Assembly (NCBI RefSeq): GCF_900890705.1
Contig: NZ_CAAHFH010000002.1
Location: forward strand, 558,001-622,000
Reading direction: 5' to 3'
Source of the DNA: Pontiella sulfatireligans
Lineage (GTDB): Bacteria; Verrucomicrobiota; Kiritimatiellia; Kiritimatiellales; Pontiellaceae
Length of the DNA stretch: 64,000 nucleotides
Part shown: positions 1 to 9,104 of the stretch, piece by piece
Layout of the letters: each line of letters opens with the position of its first letter
Numbering within the stretch: position 1 is the stretch's first letter
Made by a program: the position numbers and the translations under genes
The notes under the pieces: generated by a model
What the model saw: only the letters and a program-made list of their open reading frames with translations
Databases searched by the model: none
Told to the model about the DNA's origin: nothing

Positions 1-135
1 CGAGCCGCGCTTTGCCCATCCGAAATCCTTCGGATACGGGAAAACCTGCTCGATTCGATCCGCACCAATATAATTCCCTTTCGGCCCGGAAGGAGTGAGC
101 CGCGATGCCTTAAAAGAAGACTCAAACCCTATCAA
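1..135 (-). CDS. Possible partial gene running off the left edge
   Basis: On the minus strand an open frame of about 45 codons runs to the window edge. It reads as plausible protein (for example ...GPKGNYIGADRIEQVFPYPK...). A TTG directly follows an in-frame TAA and would be the only nearby start, so the gene may be short of its true 5' end or this may be a chance frame. I do not recognise a family. The call rests only on the amino-acid look of the frame. Confidence 0.25.
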   Translation of the reverse strand, partial: MIGFESSFKASRLTPSGPKGNYIGADRIEQVFPYPKDFGWAKRGS

Positions 136-223
136 CTTTTAACACTGCATCGTCATGAAATGATCGAGATAAAGCATCGGAGTAAATATAATGCCAAAGC
201 AGCTTAAGGAAGTGGCATTCGGG

Positions 224-275
224 TCAGGTCTGAATTTTAAACATTCACTTCTCTGTGTTGATCATTCAGACCTGA
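224..275. repeat. 12-bp perfect inverted repeat downstream of macB-like gene
   Basis: TCAGGTCTGAAT is matched by ATTCAGACCTGA across a loop of 28 bases. It lies just past the stop of the MacB-like gene, so it may end that transcript. The GGGTCAG core resembles the GGGGTCAGTCC element at 56022-56083 and the GACCCCTTTT/AAAAGGGGTC words near 7370 and 9135, so it may be a mobile REP-type hairpin rather than a dedicated terminator. There is no T-run. Confidence 0.5.
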
Positions 276-306
276 TCTCGTCGCACCCAGACTCTATGTT
301 TTTGCG

Positions 307-2265
307 TTATTCATAGCGCAAGGCCTCGATCGGTTGCAGGAGGGAGGCTTGGCGCGCGGGCCAAAGGCCGAAGACCACACCGATGAATACGGAGAAGGTA
401 AGAGCAACGACCAGCGTGATCGGCTGCACCGCCACGGCCCATCCGGCGAATTGCCTCATGCCCAGACAGAACCCGCCACCCAACGCAATACCGAGCGCGC
501 CGCCGCAGAGACTCACGGCCACCGCTTCCACCAGAAACTGCATCAGGATATCGTTCCGGCGCGCACCGATGGCTTTGCGGATGCCGATCTCGCGGGTGCG
601 CTCCGTCACGCTCACCAGCATAATGTTCATGATCCCGATGCCCCCCACCAACAGGGAAATCCCGCCAACGCCCGTCAGCAGCATCGAGAGGGTGTTGCTG
701 GTGGCGGCCATGGTGCTTTGGAGCTCGGCCATATTACGGGTTTCATAGCCGTTGTTCTCAGGGTCGGTCACCCGATGCCGCTCGTTCATCAAAGCCACGA
801 CCGCGGTTTCGACGGAGTCGATATAGTCCGCCGACTCGACCTGAATTTCGATTTCCCGCACATAGTCTTCACCGAAAACGCGGTGCATGGCCGTGCTGAG
901 CGGAATAAGAACCTGGTCGTTTTCGTCTTCGGATGCACTGCTTCCTTTGTCGGGCAGCAGGCCGACCACCTCAAACGTATTGCGGTTGATGCGAATGGTC
1001 TGCCCCACCGGATCCTGCCCGTCGAACAGCGCCTCGTATACCGTCGTTCCGATCACCGCCACGCGGGCCCGCGACGAACATTCCTCCTCGGAAAAGAATC
1101 GTCCCGCCTGCGGCGTCATGGAGTGGATGGTTTCATAGGCGAGTTCCACGCCGCGCGCTTCGGTACTGCAGTTATTTCCGTCGAACGTGACCTGCACGTT
1201 GCCGTTCACCGAACCGCAGGCATATTGCACGCCCTCGATGGAATCCTGAATCACTCCGGCGTCGGACGCGGAGAGCCGCGATACGATGCCGGCGCCCAGA
1301 GACACCCCGCGACTCTTCGGTCGCGGCGGCTGCACCACGAGCAGATTGGCGCCCATGGCCGAAATTTGTGCTTCCACGGCCACCTTGGCGCCCGCACCAA
1401 GCGCCATAACCGAGATCACCGCCGCCACGCCAATCAACACCCCCAGCATGGAAAGCGCGGTCCGCACCTTGTTGGCCGAAAGCGATCGGGAGGCCTGCGC
1501 CAGCAATGCCGCAAATTCACGGAATGGTTTTCGGCGCAAGGAGGATGATCCATCCCTTCGAGATTCGACATTCCCTGATCGAGATTCTGCGGTTCCCCCG
1601 GCTCCCTTGGTATCGGACAACACCTGCCCGTCTTTCATGGTAATGATTCGCTCCGCGGCCGCAGCCACTTCCGGATCATGGGTCACCATAATCACGGTGA
1701 GGCCGGAACGATGCAGCTCCTGAAGCACCTGCAGGATATCGGCCGCACTCTCGGAATCGAGGTTGCCCGTCGGCTCGTCGGCCATAATGACCGGCGGACC
1801 GTTCACCAGCGCACGGGCAATGGCAACCCGCTGCTGCTGTCCGCCGGAAAGTTCATTCGGAGCGTGCGACTTTCGATCACCCAGCCCGACCCGTTCGAGA
1901 AGCTGGTCGGGGGTTTTGTCGCCCGGCGCGTTCCCGTAGATGAGCGGCAGCGCCACGTTGTCGTGCGCGGATATCCGCGCTAGCAGGTTGAACTGCTGAA
2001 AGATAAATCCGATCTCCCGGGCGCGCAATCCGGCGCGGGCGTCTTCGCTAAGTCCCTGCACCTCCTGACCGTTTATTTGATAGTGCCCGCTGTCCGGCAC
2101 ATCGAGCAAACCCAGAATATGCATCAACGTCGATTTGCCGGAACCGGACGAGCCCATGATGGCTACGAATTCCCCTTTCTTGATTTGAAGGCTTACCCCG
2201 CGCAGAGCATGAACCTGAACCGCGCCCATTTGATATACCTTGGTAATGTCGGAGACCTTGATCAT
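307..2265 (-). CDS. macB: MacB-like ABC transporter, ATPase fused to permease
   Basis: ATP-driven inner-membrane pump of a MacAB-TolC type tripartite efflux system, or a lipoprotein/peptide exporter of the same family. The 652-residue protein has an N-terminal ATPase with Walker [10 protein letters not shown] (38-46), signature LSGGQQQ (139-145) and Walker [11 protein letters not shown] (161-170). A linker follows, then a first membrane helix near 265-290, a periplasmic MacB_PCD-type domain, and three C-terminal FtsX-type helices. Length matches MacB (about 650). Its start overlaps the stop of the adaptor gene by 4 bp, so it is the last gene of a four-gene operon. The substrate cannot be read from sequence. 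The operon's operator resembles metal-regulator boxes. Confidence 0.9.
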   Translation of the reverse strand: MIKVSDITKVYQMGAVQVHALRGVSLQIKKGEFVAIMGSSGSGKSTLMHILGLLDVPDSGHYQINGQEVQGLSEDARAGLRAREIGFIFQQFNLLARISAHDNVALPLIYGNAPGDKTPDQLLERVGLGDRKSHAPNELSGGQQQRVAIARALVNGPPVIMADEPTGNLDSESAADILQVLQELHRSGLTVIMVTHDPEVAAAAERIITMKDGQVLSDTKGAGGTAESRSGNVESRRDGSSSLRRKPFREFAALLAQASRSLSANKVRTALSMLGVLIGVAAVISVMALGAGAKVAVEAQISAMGANLLVVQPPRPKSRGVSLGAGIVSRLSASDAGVIQDSIEGVQYACGSVNGNVQVTFDGNNCSTEARGVELAYETIHSMTPQAGRFFSEEECSSRARVAVIGTTVYEALFDGQDPVGQTIRINRNTFEVVGLLPDKGSSASEDENDQVLIPLSTAMHRVFGEDYVREIEIQVESADYIDSVETAVVALMNERHRVTDPENNGYETRNMAELQSTMAATSNTLSMLLTGVGGISLLVGGIGIMNIMLVSVTERTREIGIRKAIGARRNDILMQFLVEAVAVSLCGGALGIALGGGFCLGMRQFAGWAVAVQPITLVVALTFSVFIGVVFGLWPARQASLLQPIEALRYE

Positions 2266-3230
2266 GGCCTTTTCCCGGCCGGCGGCGCCTGCACGAAGGG
2301 CGACGAGCCGCCGTCTTTCCCGTGCTTGACGGCAAATTCCGTTTTAACCACCACCTCATCGCCCTGCAGGCCGGATTGGATCTCCACCCGTCCGCCGGAC
2401 GAGAGCCCGATCTGCACCGGAAGGCGTTCCGGCGGGTCGTCGGTTCCGGTGTGCTCCACAAGCACGAACCGTCGATCGCCTTCCCCGCCCACCGCGCCGA
2501 CCGGCAGGGTGAGCACGTCGTCGGCCTCGGCCAGGATGAAGGCCACGGTGGCCGTCATGCCGCTCTTCATACAATCCGGAATCGCATCCGGCTCCAACTG
2601 GACTTCATAGATCGTGACGTTGTTCACCGTCGAGGCTTCGTAGGCAATGCGGCTTACGGCCCCGCTAATCTCCTCGTTCCTGTAAGCATCGAGCGTAATG
2701 CGTACCTTCTGGCCAACCTTCACGTTTCCAATATCCGTTTCATCCACCTGGGTCGAAACCACCAGCCGGTCGGAAAGCACCAGAACGGAATCCTGCGTGG
2801 TCACCGTCTGGCCCGGCTCGGTATCGCGGGAAATAATGGTTCCATCGAGCGGTGCAATCAGCGAGGTCGCTTTATAGGCATCTTCCCACTTTTCGAGCAT
2901 CTCCGTGCCCCGGGCCCGCGCGGCATCCAGCAGCGTCGAGCGTTCGGTGGAACTCATCCACGCAACGATTTCCCCTTTTTTCACCTCCTGGCCTTCATCG
3001 ACCAGCACCTCGTCAATGTGACCGTCGAGCGGCGGCATAATTTCGATGCGGTTGCGCGGTTCGACCACCGCCGTGGCCTCGATCGTCTTTTCCATGCGGA
3101 TGCGCTCAAGGGCCACCCGTTCATACGCGGGGGCGTGTTCTCCATGCTGGGCGCGAACCACCCACGCGGTGCCGGCGGCACCGCCGACCAACACCACCAC
3201 AACCATCAACTTCATCCATTTGCGCTTCAT
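2262..3230 (-). CDS. MacA/HlyD-family periplasmic adaptor subunit
   Basis: Membrane-fusion protein expected to link the MacB-like pump to the outer-membrane channel. The 322-residue protein begins with a single membrane anchor (residues about 6-26). It then has the usual adaptor order: a barrel-sandwich (lipoyl-like) half with PPLDGHIDEVLVDEGQEVKKG, a short hairpin, the second half SLIAPLDGTIISRDTEPGQTV, and a beta-barrel domain. The alpha-hairpin is short compared with AcrA. Four-bp overlaps on both sides place it between the TolC-like and MacB-like genes in one operon. The family is clear; assignment as MacA rather than another HlyD subgroup follows from the neighbour. Confidence 0.88.
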   Translation of the reverse strand: MKRKWMKLMVVVVLVGGAAGTAWVVRAQHGEHAPAYERVALERIRMEKTIEATAVVEPRNRIEIMPPLDGHIDEVLVDEGQEVKKGEIVAWMSSTERSTLLDAARARGTEMLEKWEDAYKATSLIAPLDGTIISRDTEPGQTVTTQDSVLVLSDRLVVSTQVDETDIGNVKVGQKVRITLDAYRNEEISGAVSRIAYEASTVNNVTIYEVQLEPDAIPDCMKSGMTATVAFILAEADDVLTLPVGAVGGEGDRRFVLVEHTGTDDPPERLPVQIGLSSGGRVEIQSGLQGDEVVVKTEFAVKHGKDGGSSPFVQAPPAGKRP

Positions 3231-4507
3231 TGTTTATCTCCTAAACGGGGGTTGGTCTGAGAAAAGGCTTCGTAGCCGGTTACCTGCCACCATGCGGCTT
3301 CCGCCGTCAGGGCACTCCTGCGCGCATTGAGCAGTTGTTCATTTTTGGAAATCAAATCATCCTCGATCACAATCCAGTTTTCGAAGGAGAGCAGTCCGCC
3401 TTCATACTGCTGGCGCGAGATCTGGGCGCGAATCTCGGCGGCCTCGGCATATTTCGCCTGTACTTCGACATTGTCGACCGCATCGACAAACCGTTGTTTT
3501 GCCAAAACGAGCAGCCGGACGCGCTCATCGAGAACACGGGCCTCATCCGCATCCGCCGCGCGTAGAGAAGCCTTCGCCTTGCTGACTTCATGGCGCGTCT
3601 GGCCGCCGGACCAGATGGGAAAGGAAAGCTTTACCCCGGTAGACCAGTAATCCTCATCGAAGGAATTCTCGTCGCCATAACGCCCCGCCGCCCCAACCAG
3701 ACTGACCTCGGGCCAATACCCGCTCCGGGCGACCGAAAGCTGGGCGTCGGCGCGGGCGAGGGAAGCCTGCGATTCAAGATAGGCCGGGGCTTCGCGTGCA
3801 ATCGTTTCAAAATCGGTCTCCTCCGGAGGAGACACCTGCGCCAACGTTCCCTCAACAACGGTGTCAACGGGAAGCGATGCCTGCCCCATTCGCCGCGCGA
3901 GGATCTGCCGGTTGACAGATACGGAGCGCGCGGACTGCACCCCCTGAACCTGAGCATCGAACAGAGAAGCCTGACTTGATGCCACAGACCCCTTGTGTTC
4001 CCGTCCGCCTTCATAGCGCAGTTCGACAAGCTCCAGATTATCCGCGCGCCGGGCCTCGATTTCCGCAAGAAGCTCAACCCGCTGCTTGGCGTAGAGGACG
4101 TTGATAAACGCATTTCGCAAGGCATAGGTCACGTCGGAGCGCGATCCGCTCAACACCGCGAGTTGAGATTCCAGCCCGGCCCTGGCCGAGCGAACCGCGG
4201 CCCGTTTGCCCCCGCCACTGAACAGCAGCTGCTCCACCCCGAGCGATGCGCCGTATCTCGTAGTCTTATCCCCCGGCCCGGACAGCATGGTGGAAGCATT
4301 GGCCGAAAGCTGGGGAAACAGGACTGACCGCTCAATGGAGATGGCGGAAGCGGCCACCTCCACATTCGCAGAAGCCACCGCCAGCGACGGATTGTTTTTC
4401 GCCGTCAACTGGACGCACGCCTCCCACGTCAGCGGCTGCTCCGCAGCATTCGCGGACAGCGCAAAAAGCGAAGCAACGATCAGTTCAACAGCAAGCGGTT
4501 TCATCAT
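3227..4507 (-). CDS. TolC-family outer membrane efflux protein
   Basis: Outer-membrane channel of the tripartite efflux system. The 426-residue protein has a signal peptide (about 1-21, ending ...SANA), then the two-fold repeated architecture of outer membrane efflux proteins, rich in long helices. The phrase WEACVQLTAKNNPSLAVASANVEVAASAIS near the N-terminus is the typical first repeat start. The length fits the family (400-480). It overlaps the adaptor gene and the PEBP-domain gene by 4 bp each, so it is translated as part of the same operon. Confidence 0.88.
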   Translation of the reverse strand: MMKPLAVELIVASLFALSANAAEQPLTWEACVQLTAKNNPSLAVASANVEVAASAISIERSVLFPQLSANASTMLSGPGDKTTRYGASLGVEQLLFSGGGKRAAVRSARAGLESQLAVLSGSRSDVTYALRNAFINVLYAKQRVELLAEIEARRADNLELVELRYEGGREHKGSVASSQASLFDAQVQGVQSARSVSVNRQILARRMGQASLPVDTVVEGTLAQVSPPEETDFETIAREAPAYLESQASLARADAQLSVARSGYWPEVSLVGAAGRYGDENSFDEDYWSTGVKLSFPIWSGGQTRHEVSKAKASLRAADADEARVLDERVRLLVLAKQRFVDAVDNVEVQAKYAEAAEIRAQISRQQYEGGLLSFENWIVIEDDLISKNEQLLNARRSALTAEAAWWQVTGYEAFSQTNPRLGDKQ

Positions 4508-6540
4508 TTTTCAGCCCGAGGTTCCCGGTTGTCGCCGACCTTTCGCTCATACACGGTTTCAAGCTCCGCGGTAGCGAGAATCTTTCCCTTCATCGCGGTC
4601 AGAAGCACATCGCGGTTGACCTTTTCCGGTGCAACAGACACGGAAACCGGTGCCGACAGCGCATAAACCGTATAGATGTATGTTTTCGGCCCAGGCCCTT
4701 TTGAATGCGGAGGAGCATACTCCGTCCGGCCGTTGACACTGTTGTTGCCCAGCATGCCGACGCCGCCCGGAGCATTGCGGGGCAAGGCCGTGGTGGTTGC
4801 GGGAATGTTGTAGAGAATCCAGTACCACTTGGTTTGGTCCGGAGCAATGTGATGCATGATCACGGCGAAACTTTTGGTCCCCTCCGGCGCTCCGCTCCAA
4901 TTTAGGGGCAACGTGGCCGCTGCGCCGTCGCCGGTAAAATCGACCGGCAGCATGCCGCCGTCTTCAACGGCCGGACTGGTCAATTGGAATGAACCGACCT
5001 TCTTTGCCTGTGGCATTTTAACCTGTTTCGCCGTTGCTGTTGAAACGAAGAGAAAATCGGTGTCCGGAATCTTCGGCATATCGATCGGTTCAGAATAGAG
5101 GAAGGCGCCTTTGGGAGTATATTTGGGATCCAGGTTCCGCAGTTTCATCAACGTCTCTTTCTGATCAGCTGAAAGGCTCCCGGCAACCTCTGCAAAGGCT
5201 TTGGCATAGAAATAGGAAACTTCACCATCCAATTCGCCATACCGCCGCGACAGCGTCCTGACCTTTTCCTCGTCCCCCTTCCCGCTCGTCTGGAATCCCC
5301 GCAGCACTATTGAAATCTCACGGCGGATCTCCACAATTTCATTCAAACCCGCACGCTGTTGATCAACCAGCCCCGTCACTAACTTGCGCTGGCCGTCCGT
5401 CAGCAGATTCAGGAAGGCCTCACCGCTGTCCCCGGTGAGCGAGGTGCTGATGGTGTAGTTATCGTCGCCCATCGCCGGAATATCCTTCATGAAGAAAGAA
5501 CCGAAATAGGTCGCGTGCCGTTCCGGGCAAAAATACACATCCGCCTCCACACCGCCGGCATACCAACTGAACATTTCACTGGCATAGGTCATCACCGCCA
5601 CATGAGCCGCGTGCGACATGCTTCTCTTATCCACCTGATTCTCCAGTTTCGGCCAGGTTGAAGAATCATTAAAGACCATTTTGCCCAGATATTCTTTCTG
5701 CTTGTCGCTCAGCGAGCGAATAATGCTTCCCAGCACTTCGGCGCGACGATAACTCAGCAATCCGTCCACTTCATAAAAACCGGCGGCGTAATTCATCACC
5801 GCTGCCCGATTGAGACCGGTGCTTCCCTCGGGAAAATCTCCGGTGAGCTGACGGTAAAACGCCTGAACCAAGGGGAAGCGCTGATAGCCAAAATCGGCCA
5901 ACACAGGTTCCTGCTCTTTAGCGAGGGCAATCAGCTGACCCTTCTGCTTGTCGGTCAGCACCGAGAGCACATTATTTGCAACCAGAGGAACAAACGAGGT
6001 ATTGTGTCCCAGCTCATTGGTATCCACGTCGCGCATGTATTGGAACCCGCAAAAGTCGGCCACTTTCCCCGGAGGAAGAAAGGTATTGCAGGCCATATTG
6101 CCGGTAAGGAATGCCACGCCGTCAAATGCAATGGTATTGAGCTGCGCCCGGTCGCTGATCGCCTGATCCACTGAATAACGGCTGCTCTGGCCTTGCGGTT
6201 GCGATCCAGGTGCTTCGGTGCCGCTCCCCTGCTGCGCATCCGGCGGCGGAGCAAGATCTCTGAGTTTATCTGGATCAAATCCGGCCGCTTTTACCGCCTC
6301 ATTCATGGACGGCCCGCCGCGCAGACCGGCCTCGCGAAAAGCCTCGTGAATAGCGATCGCATTTTTCGCAGTGAGCGATGCGGCGTCATAGTGGGAAAGA
6401 ATCTCTTTCACCTTTTCAGTCTGTTCAGCGGTGATGTTCTCACCTTGCTCCTGCCGAGGTGCATTATTATCCGCCCGGGCAAACACCTGCATGGCGATTA
6501 CCATACACACTGCAATCATTGCTGTTTCGAACTTCTTCAT
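4504..6540 (-). CDS. Secreted protein with LTxxQ-like motifs and C-terminal PEBP (YbhB-type) domain
   Basis: First gene of the efflux operon, 678 residues with a signal peptide (about 1-23). The last 160 residues form a phosphatidylethanolamine-binding protein/YbhB-like domain (FQLTSPAVEDGGMLPVDFTG, WYWILYNIPATTT, PPHSKGPGPKTYIYTVYAL). The preceding 500 residues are unfamiliar. They carry four spaced motifs of the form L(T/S)D-K-Q-K..L (LTDKQKGQL, LSDKQKEYL, LTDGQRKLV, LSADQKETL), which recall the LTxxQ motifs of Spy/CpxP-type periplasmic metal or stress proteins. A cysteine pair and His-containing segment (CPERHATYF) could bind metal. I infer a periplasmic accessory protein of the pump; the function is unknown. 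Confidence 0.75.
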   Translation of the reverse strand: MKKFETAMIAVCMVIAMQVFARADNNAPRQEQGENITAEQTEKVKEILSHYDAASLTAKNAIAIHEAFREAGLRGGPSMNEAVKAAGFDPDKLRDLAPPPDAQQGSGTEAPGSQPQGQSSRYSVDQAISDRAQLNTIAFDGVAFLTGNMACNTFLPPGKVADFCGFQYMRDVDTNELGHNTSFVPLVANNVLSVLTDKQKGQLIALAKEQEPVLADFGYQRFPLVQAFYRQLTGDFPEGSTGLNRAAVMNYAAGFYEVDGLLSYRRAEVLGSIIRSLSDKQKEYLGKMVFNDSSTWPKLENQVDKRSMSHAAHVAVMTYASEMFSWYAGGVEADVYFCPERHATYFGSFFMKDIPAMGDDNYTISTSLTGDSGEAFLNLLTDGQRKLVTGLVDQQRAGLNEIVEIRREISIVLRGFQTSGKGDEEKVRTLSRRYGELDGEVSYFYAKAFAEVAGSLSADQKETLMKLRNLDPKYTPKGAFLYSEPIDMPKIPDTDFLFVSTATAKQVKMPQAKKVGSFQLTSPAVEDGGMLPVDFTGDGAAATLPLNWSGAPEGTKSFAVIMHHIAPDQTKWYWILYNIPATTTALPRNAPGGVGMLGNNSVNGRTEYAPPHSKGPGPKTYIYTVYALSAPVSVSVAPEKVNRDVLLTAMKGKILATAELETVYERKVGDNREPRAEK

Positions 6541-6612
6541 TACAGTCTCCTGTTACTTCATTTCTCTACAAGCCCACGGCCTGCTTCTGGAGACATACAA
6601 CACCCCGTCAAT

Positions 6613-6707
6613 TACCGATCGAACACGGGAGAATTACAGAATGGTAATTCTGCATTTCTTGGAAGTTAGGCGGGAAGGCTGTAGATTCCCGCCAATGAAT
6701 ATTCTAG
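6613..6707. repeat. Duplicated regulator upstream region, left copy
   Basis: About 95 bases match the region 9633-9730 just upstream of and into the response-regulator gene. The match includes the CGAACACGGG word, the palindromic operator and the start ATGAATATYCTAG. It lies directly upstream of the efflux operon, which is read on the opposite strand. This indicates that an ancestral shared promoter region was duplicated or split. Confidence 0.75.
6631..6650. promoter_or_regulatory. Palindromic operator upstream of the efflux operon
   Basis: GAATTAC-agaatg-GTAATTC is a perfect 7-bp inverted repeat about 90 bp upstream of the first efflux gene. The same site occurs at 9651-9670 before the response regulator. 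The ATTACA...GTAAT form resembles boxes bound by CusR/CopR-type OmpR-family regulators, the family of the neighbouring regulator. I infer that it is that regulator's binding site. Confidence 0.6.
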
Positions 6708-6856
6708 TACATCGTCATGAATTAAGTGCCGTTTTTATTGACCGCTAAGTCGCAAAGACACGAAGGACAGAAAGCTTTGCGTCATAGCGTCTTTGCGGTC
6801 GAACTATTCGACAGAACAGTCTCAGACGGATGGGATATTTAATTCCTGACTGAGTA
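6708..6856. mobile_element. MITE-like element 1, CTAG target duplication
   Basis: About 149 bp without coding capacity, flanked by CTAG on both sides. The ends are inverted: left TACATCGTCATGAATTAAG, right (complement) TACTCAGTCAGGAATTAAA. The inside holds another hairpin, with GACCGC...CGCAAAGAC pairing with the GTCTTTGCGGTC word near 6789-6801. The 4-bp YTAR-type target is typical of IS5-type transposases (family knowledge), but none is present in the window. Confidence 0.65.
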
Positions 6857-6860
6857 CTAG

Positions 6861-7042
6861 TACATAGTCACGAATTAAGTGACTGGTATTTCACCACCCG
6901 CTTCGCTAGAGGCACGGAGGCTCGGAGTAAAAGAACCTTAACAAACTCAGTGCCTCTGGTGAATGGGTCGTTATTCACTCCCTATTCATGTGGTAAAAAA
7001 TCCGGCTGAACAGAAACAGGACATTAATTTCATGACCAAGTA
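6861..7042. mobile_element. MITE-like element 2, tandem to element 1
   Basis: About 182 bp starting TACATAGTCACGAATTAAG and ending, on the complement, TACTTGGTCATGAAATTAA. It is separated from element 1 by a single CTAG and followed by CTAG at 7043, where the regulator remnant resumes. Its interior differs from element 1: a hairpin built from CACC...AGAGGCACGGAG and CTCAGTGCCTCTGGTG. The shared termini with unlike interiors suggest that the ends are mobilised independently of the cargo. Confidence 0.65.
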
Positions 7043-7100
7043 CTAGTCGTCGAAGACGAGAAAAAGCCGGCGCAATTCACCGCCAAGGGCCTCGGAGAGG

Positions 7101-7543
7101 TCGCCATCGGTATCGATTGCGGCGCGGGCGGCGACCGCGTCTGAGCCCGGACGGCAGAGCAGGATCATCCGCGCTCATCGCGCGCGGCTACCCTGTTTCC
7201 AATGTTTGGAAAAGTAGAGCATGCGTCCCGCTTGCTTTCTCCAGGGTATGGAAAGTAGGACAGCATCTTGCCTGTCTGAAGAGCAACGACTTCTAATGAT
7301 TGAAAGATGAAAATTCAAAAACACTGCTTCATAAAGGAAGCTAAAAACCAAAATGACGATTTAGGCGGCCTGACCCCTTTTTCACTAACCTATTAATACG
7401 TGACCCCTTTTTCGACAGCACACTTCCCCTGCATGCAAATGACTAAATAATAGGACCGGCACCGTCTCCGGCACCGTCTCTTAAATGCGCGGTGTCTTGG
7501 CGAAGCGTGAAACGCGAAGACAGAAGGACTAACCCCAGCCTTG
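7101..7543. other. Non-coding stretch, left border of an AT-rich island
   Basis: No supported gene. It contains a TTTCCAATGTTTGGAAA palindrome (about 7198), and two GTGACCCCTTTTT-type words near 7370 and 7400 that are the reverse complement of the AAAAGGGGTCAG word at about 9135. These words therefore flank the two minus-strand genes between them. Confidence 0.5.
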
Positions 7544-8323
7544 TTACGATACTGACTCACTTACATAACCAAAAGCTTCATCTATTTGCTTGGATACTTT
7601 ATCTCCAAATACATGAGAGGAAACGGCTACAGCTTGCATATGCATTGAGTCGCATTCGCGGAGGGTATTGGCAAGAGCCTTAGCCTTACCATAAGCTTCA
7701 AGAGACTCTTCTAGCTTCCCCTGTATTAGAAATGCCTCGCCTATGGTAGCATAGGTCCATTGATTTTCCTGTGCCACTTCAACATGGTAAAGAGCACGCT
7801 CCACCATATACTCAACAGTCAGCGCTCCCTCAACATCCTCATCAGGAGATACTAAAAGAAGATATGCCACATTTATCGCGTGATAATATGCTTGATCATG
7901 ATTTTTCTTTTCTTCAGCTTGCTTAAATCCATCAGAATAGAGCTCTAATGCACGGTCGAAATCCTTTTGTTGGCGACCGACTAACCATCGACGCTTCAGA
8001 CGCCCCGCAAGTACTCCAACTGGATCTAAAGCAGATCTAGCATGAGTAGTATTCCAACGCTCAATAACATCTTCGGCATCTTTATCAAACCCGATGCTTT
8101 CAAGGGCAAGAGCCAAGGTAACGATAGCATTAGCATCTAAGTCGTCTACCCCCGGCATCAAGAGATTGATCGCTTCTTGGAATTCCCTGTTCTCCACCGC
8201 CAATCTTGCACTTTCGACAGCACTAAAAGCTCCTCGTGTATTAGTTAGTATTTTATAAAGTAGCTTATAAGAATAATGATCGGTCGAATCTGGATGAACA
8301 ATTTCCAAATGGTTACCAGGCAC
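7544..8323 (-). CDS. TRAFs-binding/TPR-like protein, apparently 5'-truncated alpha/beta hydrolase fusion
   Basis: From the GTG at 8323 this is 259 residues of helical, TPR-like sequence. The section from about residue 100 (PVGVLAGRLKRRW...FDRALELYSDGF...YYHAINVAYLLL) resembles the DUF4071/TRAFs-binding domain. The frame stays open upstream to about 8446 and encodes ...AVAGEIDAFIPASSSIDPFP... followed by AVVPGNHLEIVHP. This looks like the C-terminal end of an alpha/beta hydrolase (acid and GNH-type histidine motifs), but has no ATG. The gene seems to have lost its 5' part, probably in the same event that clipped the gene at 8388-9104. It is clearly AT-richer than its surroundings. Function unknown. 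Confidence 0.55.
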   Translation of the reverse strand: MPGNHLEIVHPDSTDHYSYKLLYKILTNTRGAFSAVESARLAVENREFQEAINLLMPGVDDLDANAIVTLALALESIGFDKDAEDVIERWNTTHARSALDPVGVLAGRLKRRWLVGRQQKDFDRALELYSDGFKQAEEKKNHDQAYYHAINVAYLLLVSPDEDVEGALTVEYMVERALYHVEVAQENQWTYATIGEAFLIQGKLEESLEAYGKAKALANTLRECDSMHMQAVAVSSHVFGDKVSKQIDEAFGYVSESVS

Positions 8324-8387
8324 AACTGCCTGTTGGAATTTCGGAAAAGGATCAATAGATGATGACGCCGGAATAAAAGCGTCGATT

Positions 8388-9104
8388 TCACCCGCGACTG
8401 CAGTAAAAGAGAACGGTGGATATGCACCGATATCTATCGAGTTTATTCAGTTGTTTCCTAATGTTTCTTAACGTAACTATTCTTTCTAAAACGCCGTGCC
8501 CCAAAAGCCGTTCAGGAACAGCTATCATCTGCGGATTAATACTCTGGGCAACACCAACAACACTATCACTCAACAGTTCCTTCGGAGCGTGAATTATCGG
8601 AGAGTAAATAGCGTCCCCGATGTGCTCTAAATGCCTCCCAGCTCTTTCCTTTGTAATTTGGCAAATCTTTTCTACGTCCGGTGGAGGACTTTGCTCATCG
8701 AACGAAAATGATACGCTGAAGCTTTCAAAATCATCTAAAACAGAAAAAAACATTTCTTCAGACCAGTTGGCCTTATGCCAGTAGGCTTCATAATTACCAC
8801 TGTCCAATAAAACTATTTGTCCATTTCTTTTAGCTGAAACAAGCAAACTATGAATTTCCTCTTTATCCTCAGTAGGAGCATAAAACAAATCGTGCGCAGA
8901 CACCAAAAACTGCGGGTGGCCTACTGCAACTAATAGCTTTAAATACTCAACAGGCTTAAGATTGGTTTTAACGCTAGATATTGACGGAAAAAAGACTGGG
9001 AGTTTTAAATCCAAAAAAGGGATCAATTTCCCTAATTCGTCATTTTGATGCTGAGGGTACTGAATGGGAAATGGGTCGGTTCTATGATTTAATGTTTTAT
9101 GCAT
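8388..9104 (-). CDS. Possible tRNA-guanine transglycosylase-like protein, 3'-truncated
   Basis: 238 residues starting MHKTLNHR after a GGAG at about 11 bp. Phrases such as PVFFPSISSVKTNL, LVSAHDLFYAP, IVLLDSGNYEAYW, FSFDEQ and IAVPERLLGHGVLERIVTLRNIRKQL follow the order seen in TGT/DpdA-like TIM-barrel proteins. The match is by eye and tentative. After RNIRKQLNKLDRYR the frame ends in an unconvincing tail just where the overlapping frame of the next gene becomes hydrolase-like. I infer that a deletion or frameshift joined two formerly separate genes. AT-rich, probably acquired. Confidence 0.5.
   Translation of the reverse strand: MHKTLNHRTDPFPIQYPQHQNDELGKLIPFLDLKLPVFFPSISSVKTNLKPVEYLKLLVAVGHPQFLVSAHDLFYAPTEDKEEIHSLLVSAKRNGQIVLLDSGNYEAYWHKANWSEEMFFSVLDDFESFSVSFSFDEQSPPPDVEKICQITKERAGRHLEHIGDAIYSPIIHAPKELLSDSVVGVAQSINPQMIAVPERLLGHGVLERIVTLRNIRKQLNKLDRYRCISTVLFYCSRG

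Larger units (their letters stand above)
6695..7100 (+). pseudogene. Broken 5' copy of the response-regulator gene
   Basis: ATGAATATTCTAG at 6695 continues, after two inserted elements, at 7043 with CTAGTCGTCGAAGACGAG and encodes VVEDEKKPAQFTAKGLGE. This matches residues about 4-22 of the intact regulator at 9715 (VVEDEKKLAQFIGKGLEE). Similarity fades after about 7100 and a stop follows. It is a decayed duplicate fragment with no chance of making a receiver domain. Confidence 0.75.

Noticed and set aside
144..165. Third MITE end (TGCATCGTCATGAA)
   Set aside because: It resembles the element terminus at 6708 but has no CTAG and no partner end nearby.
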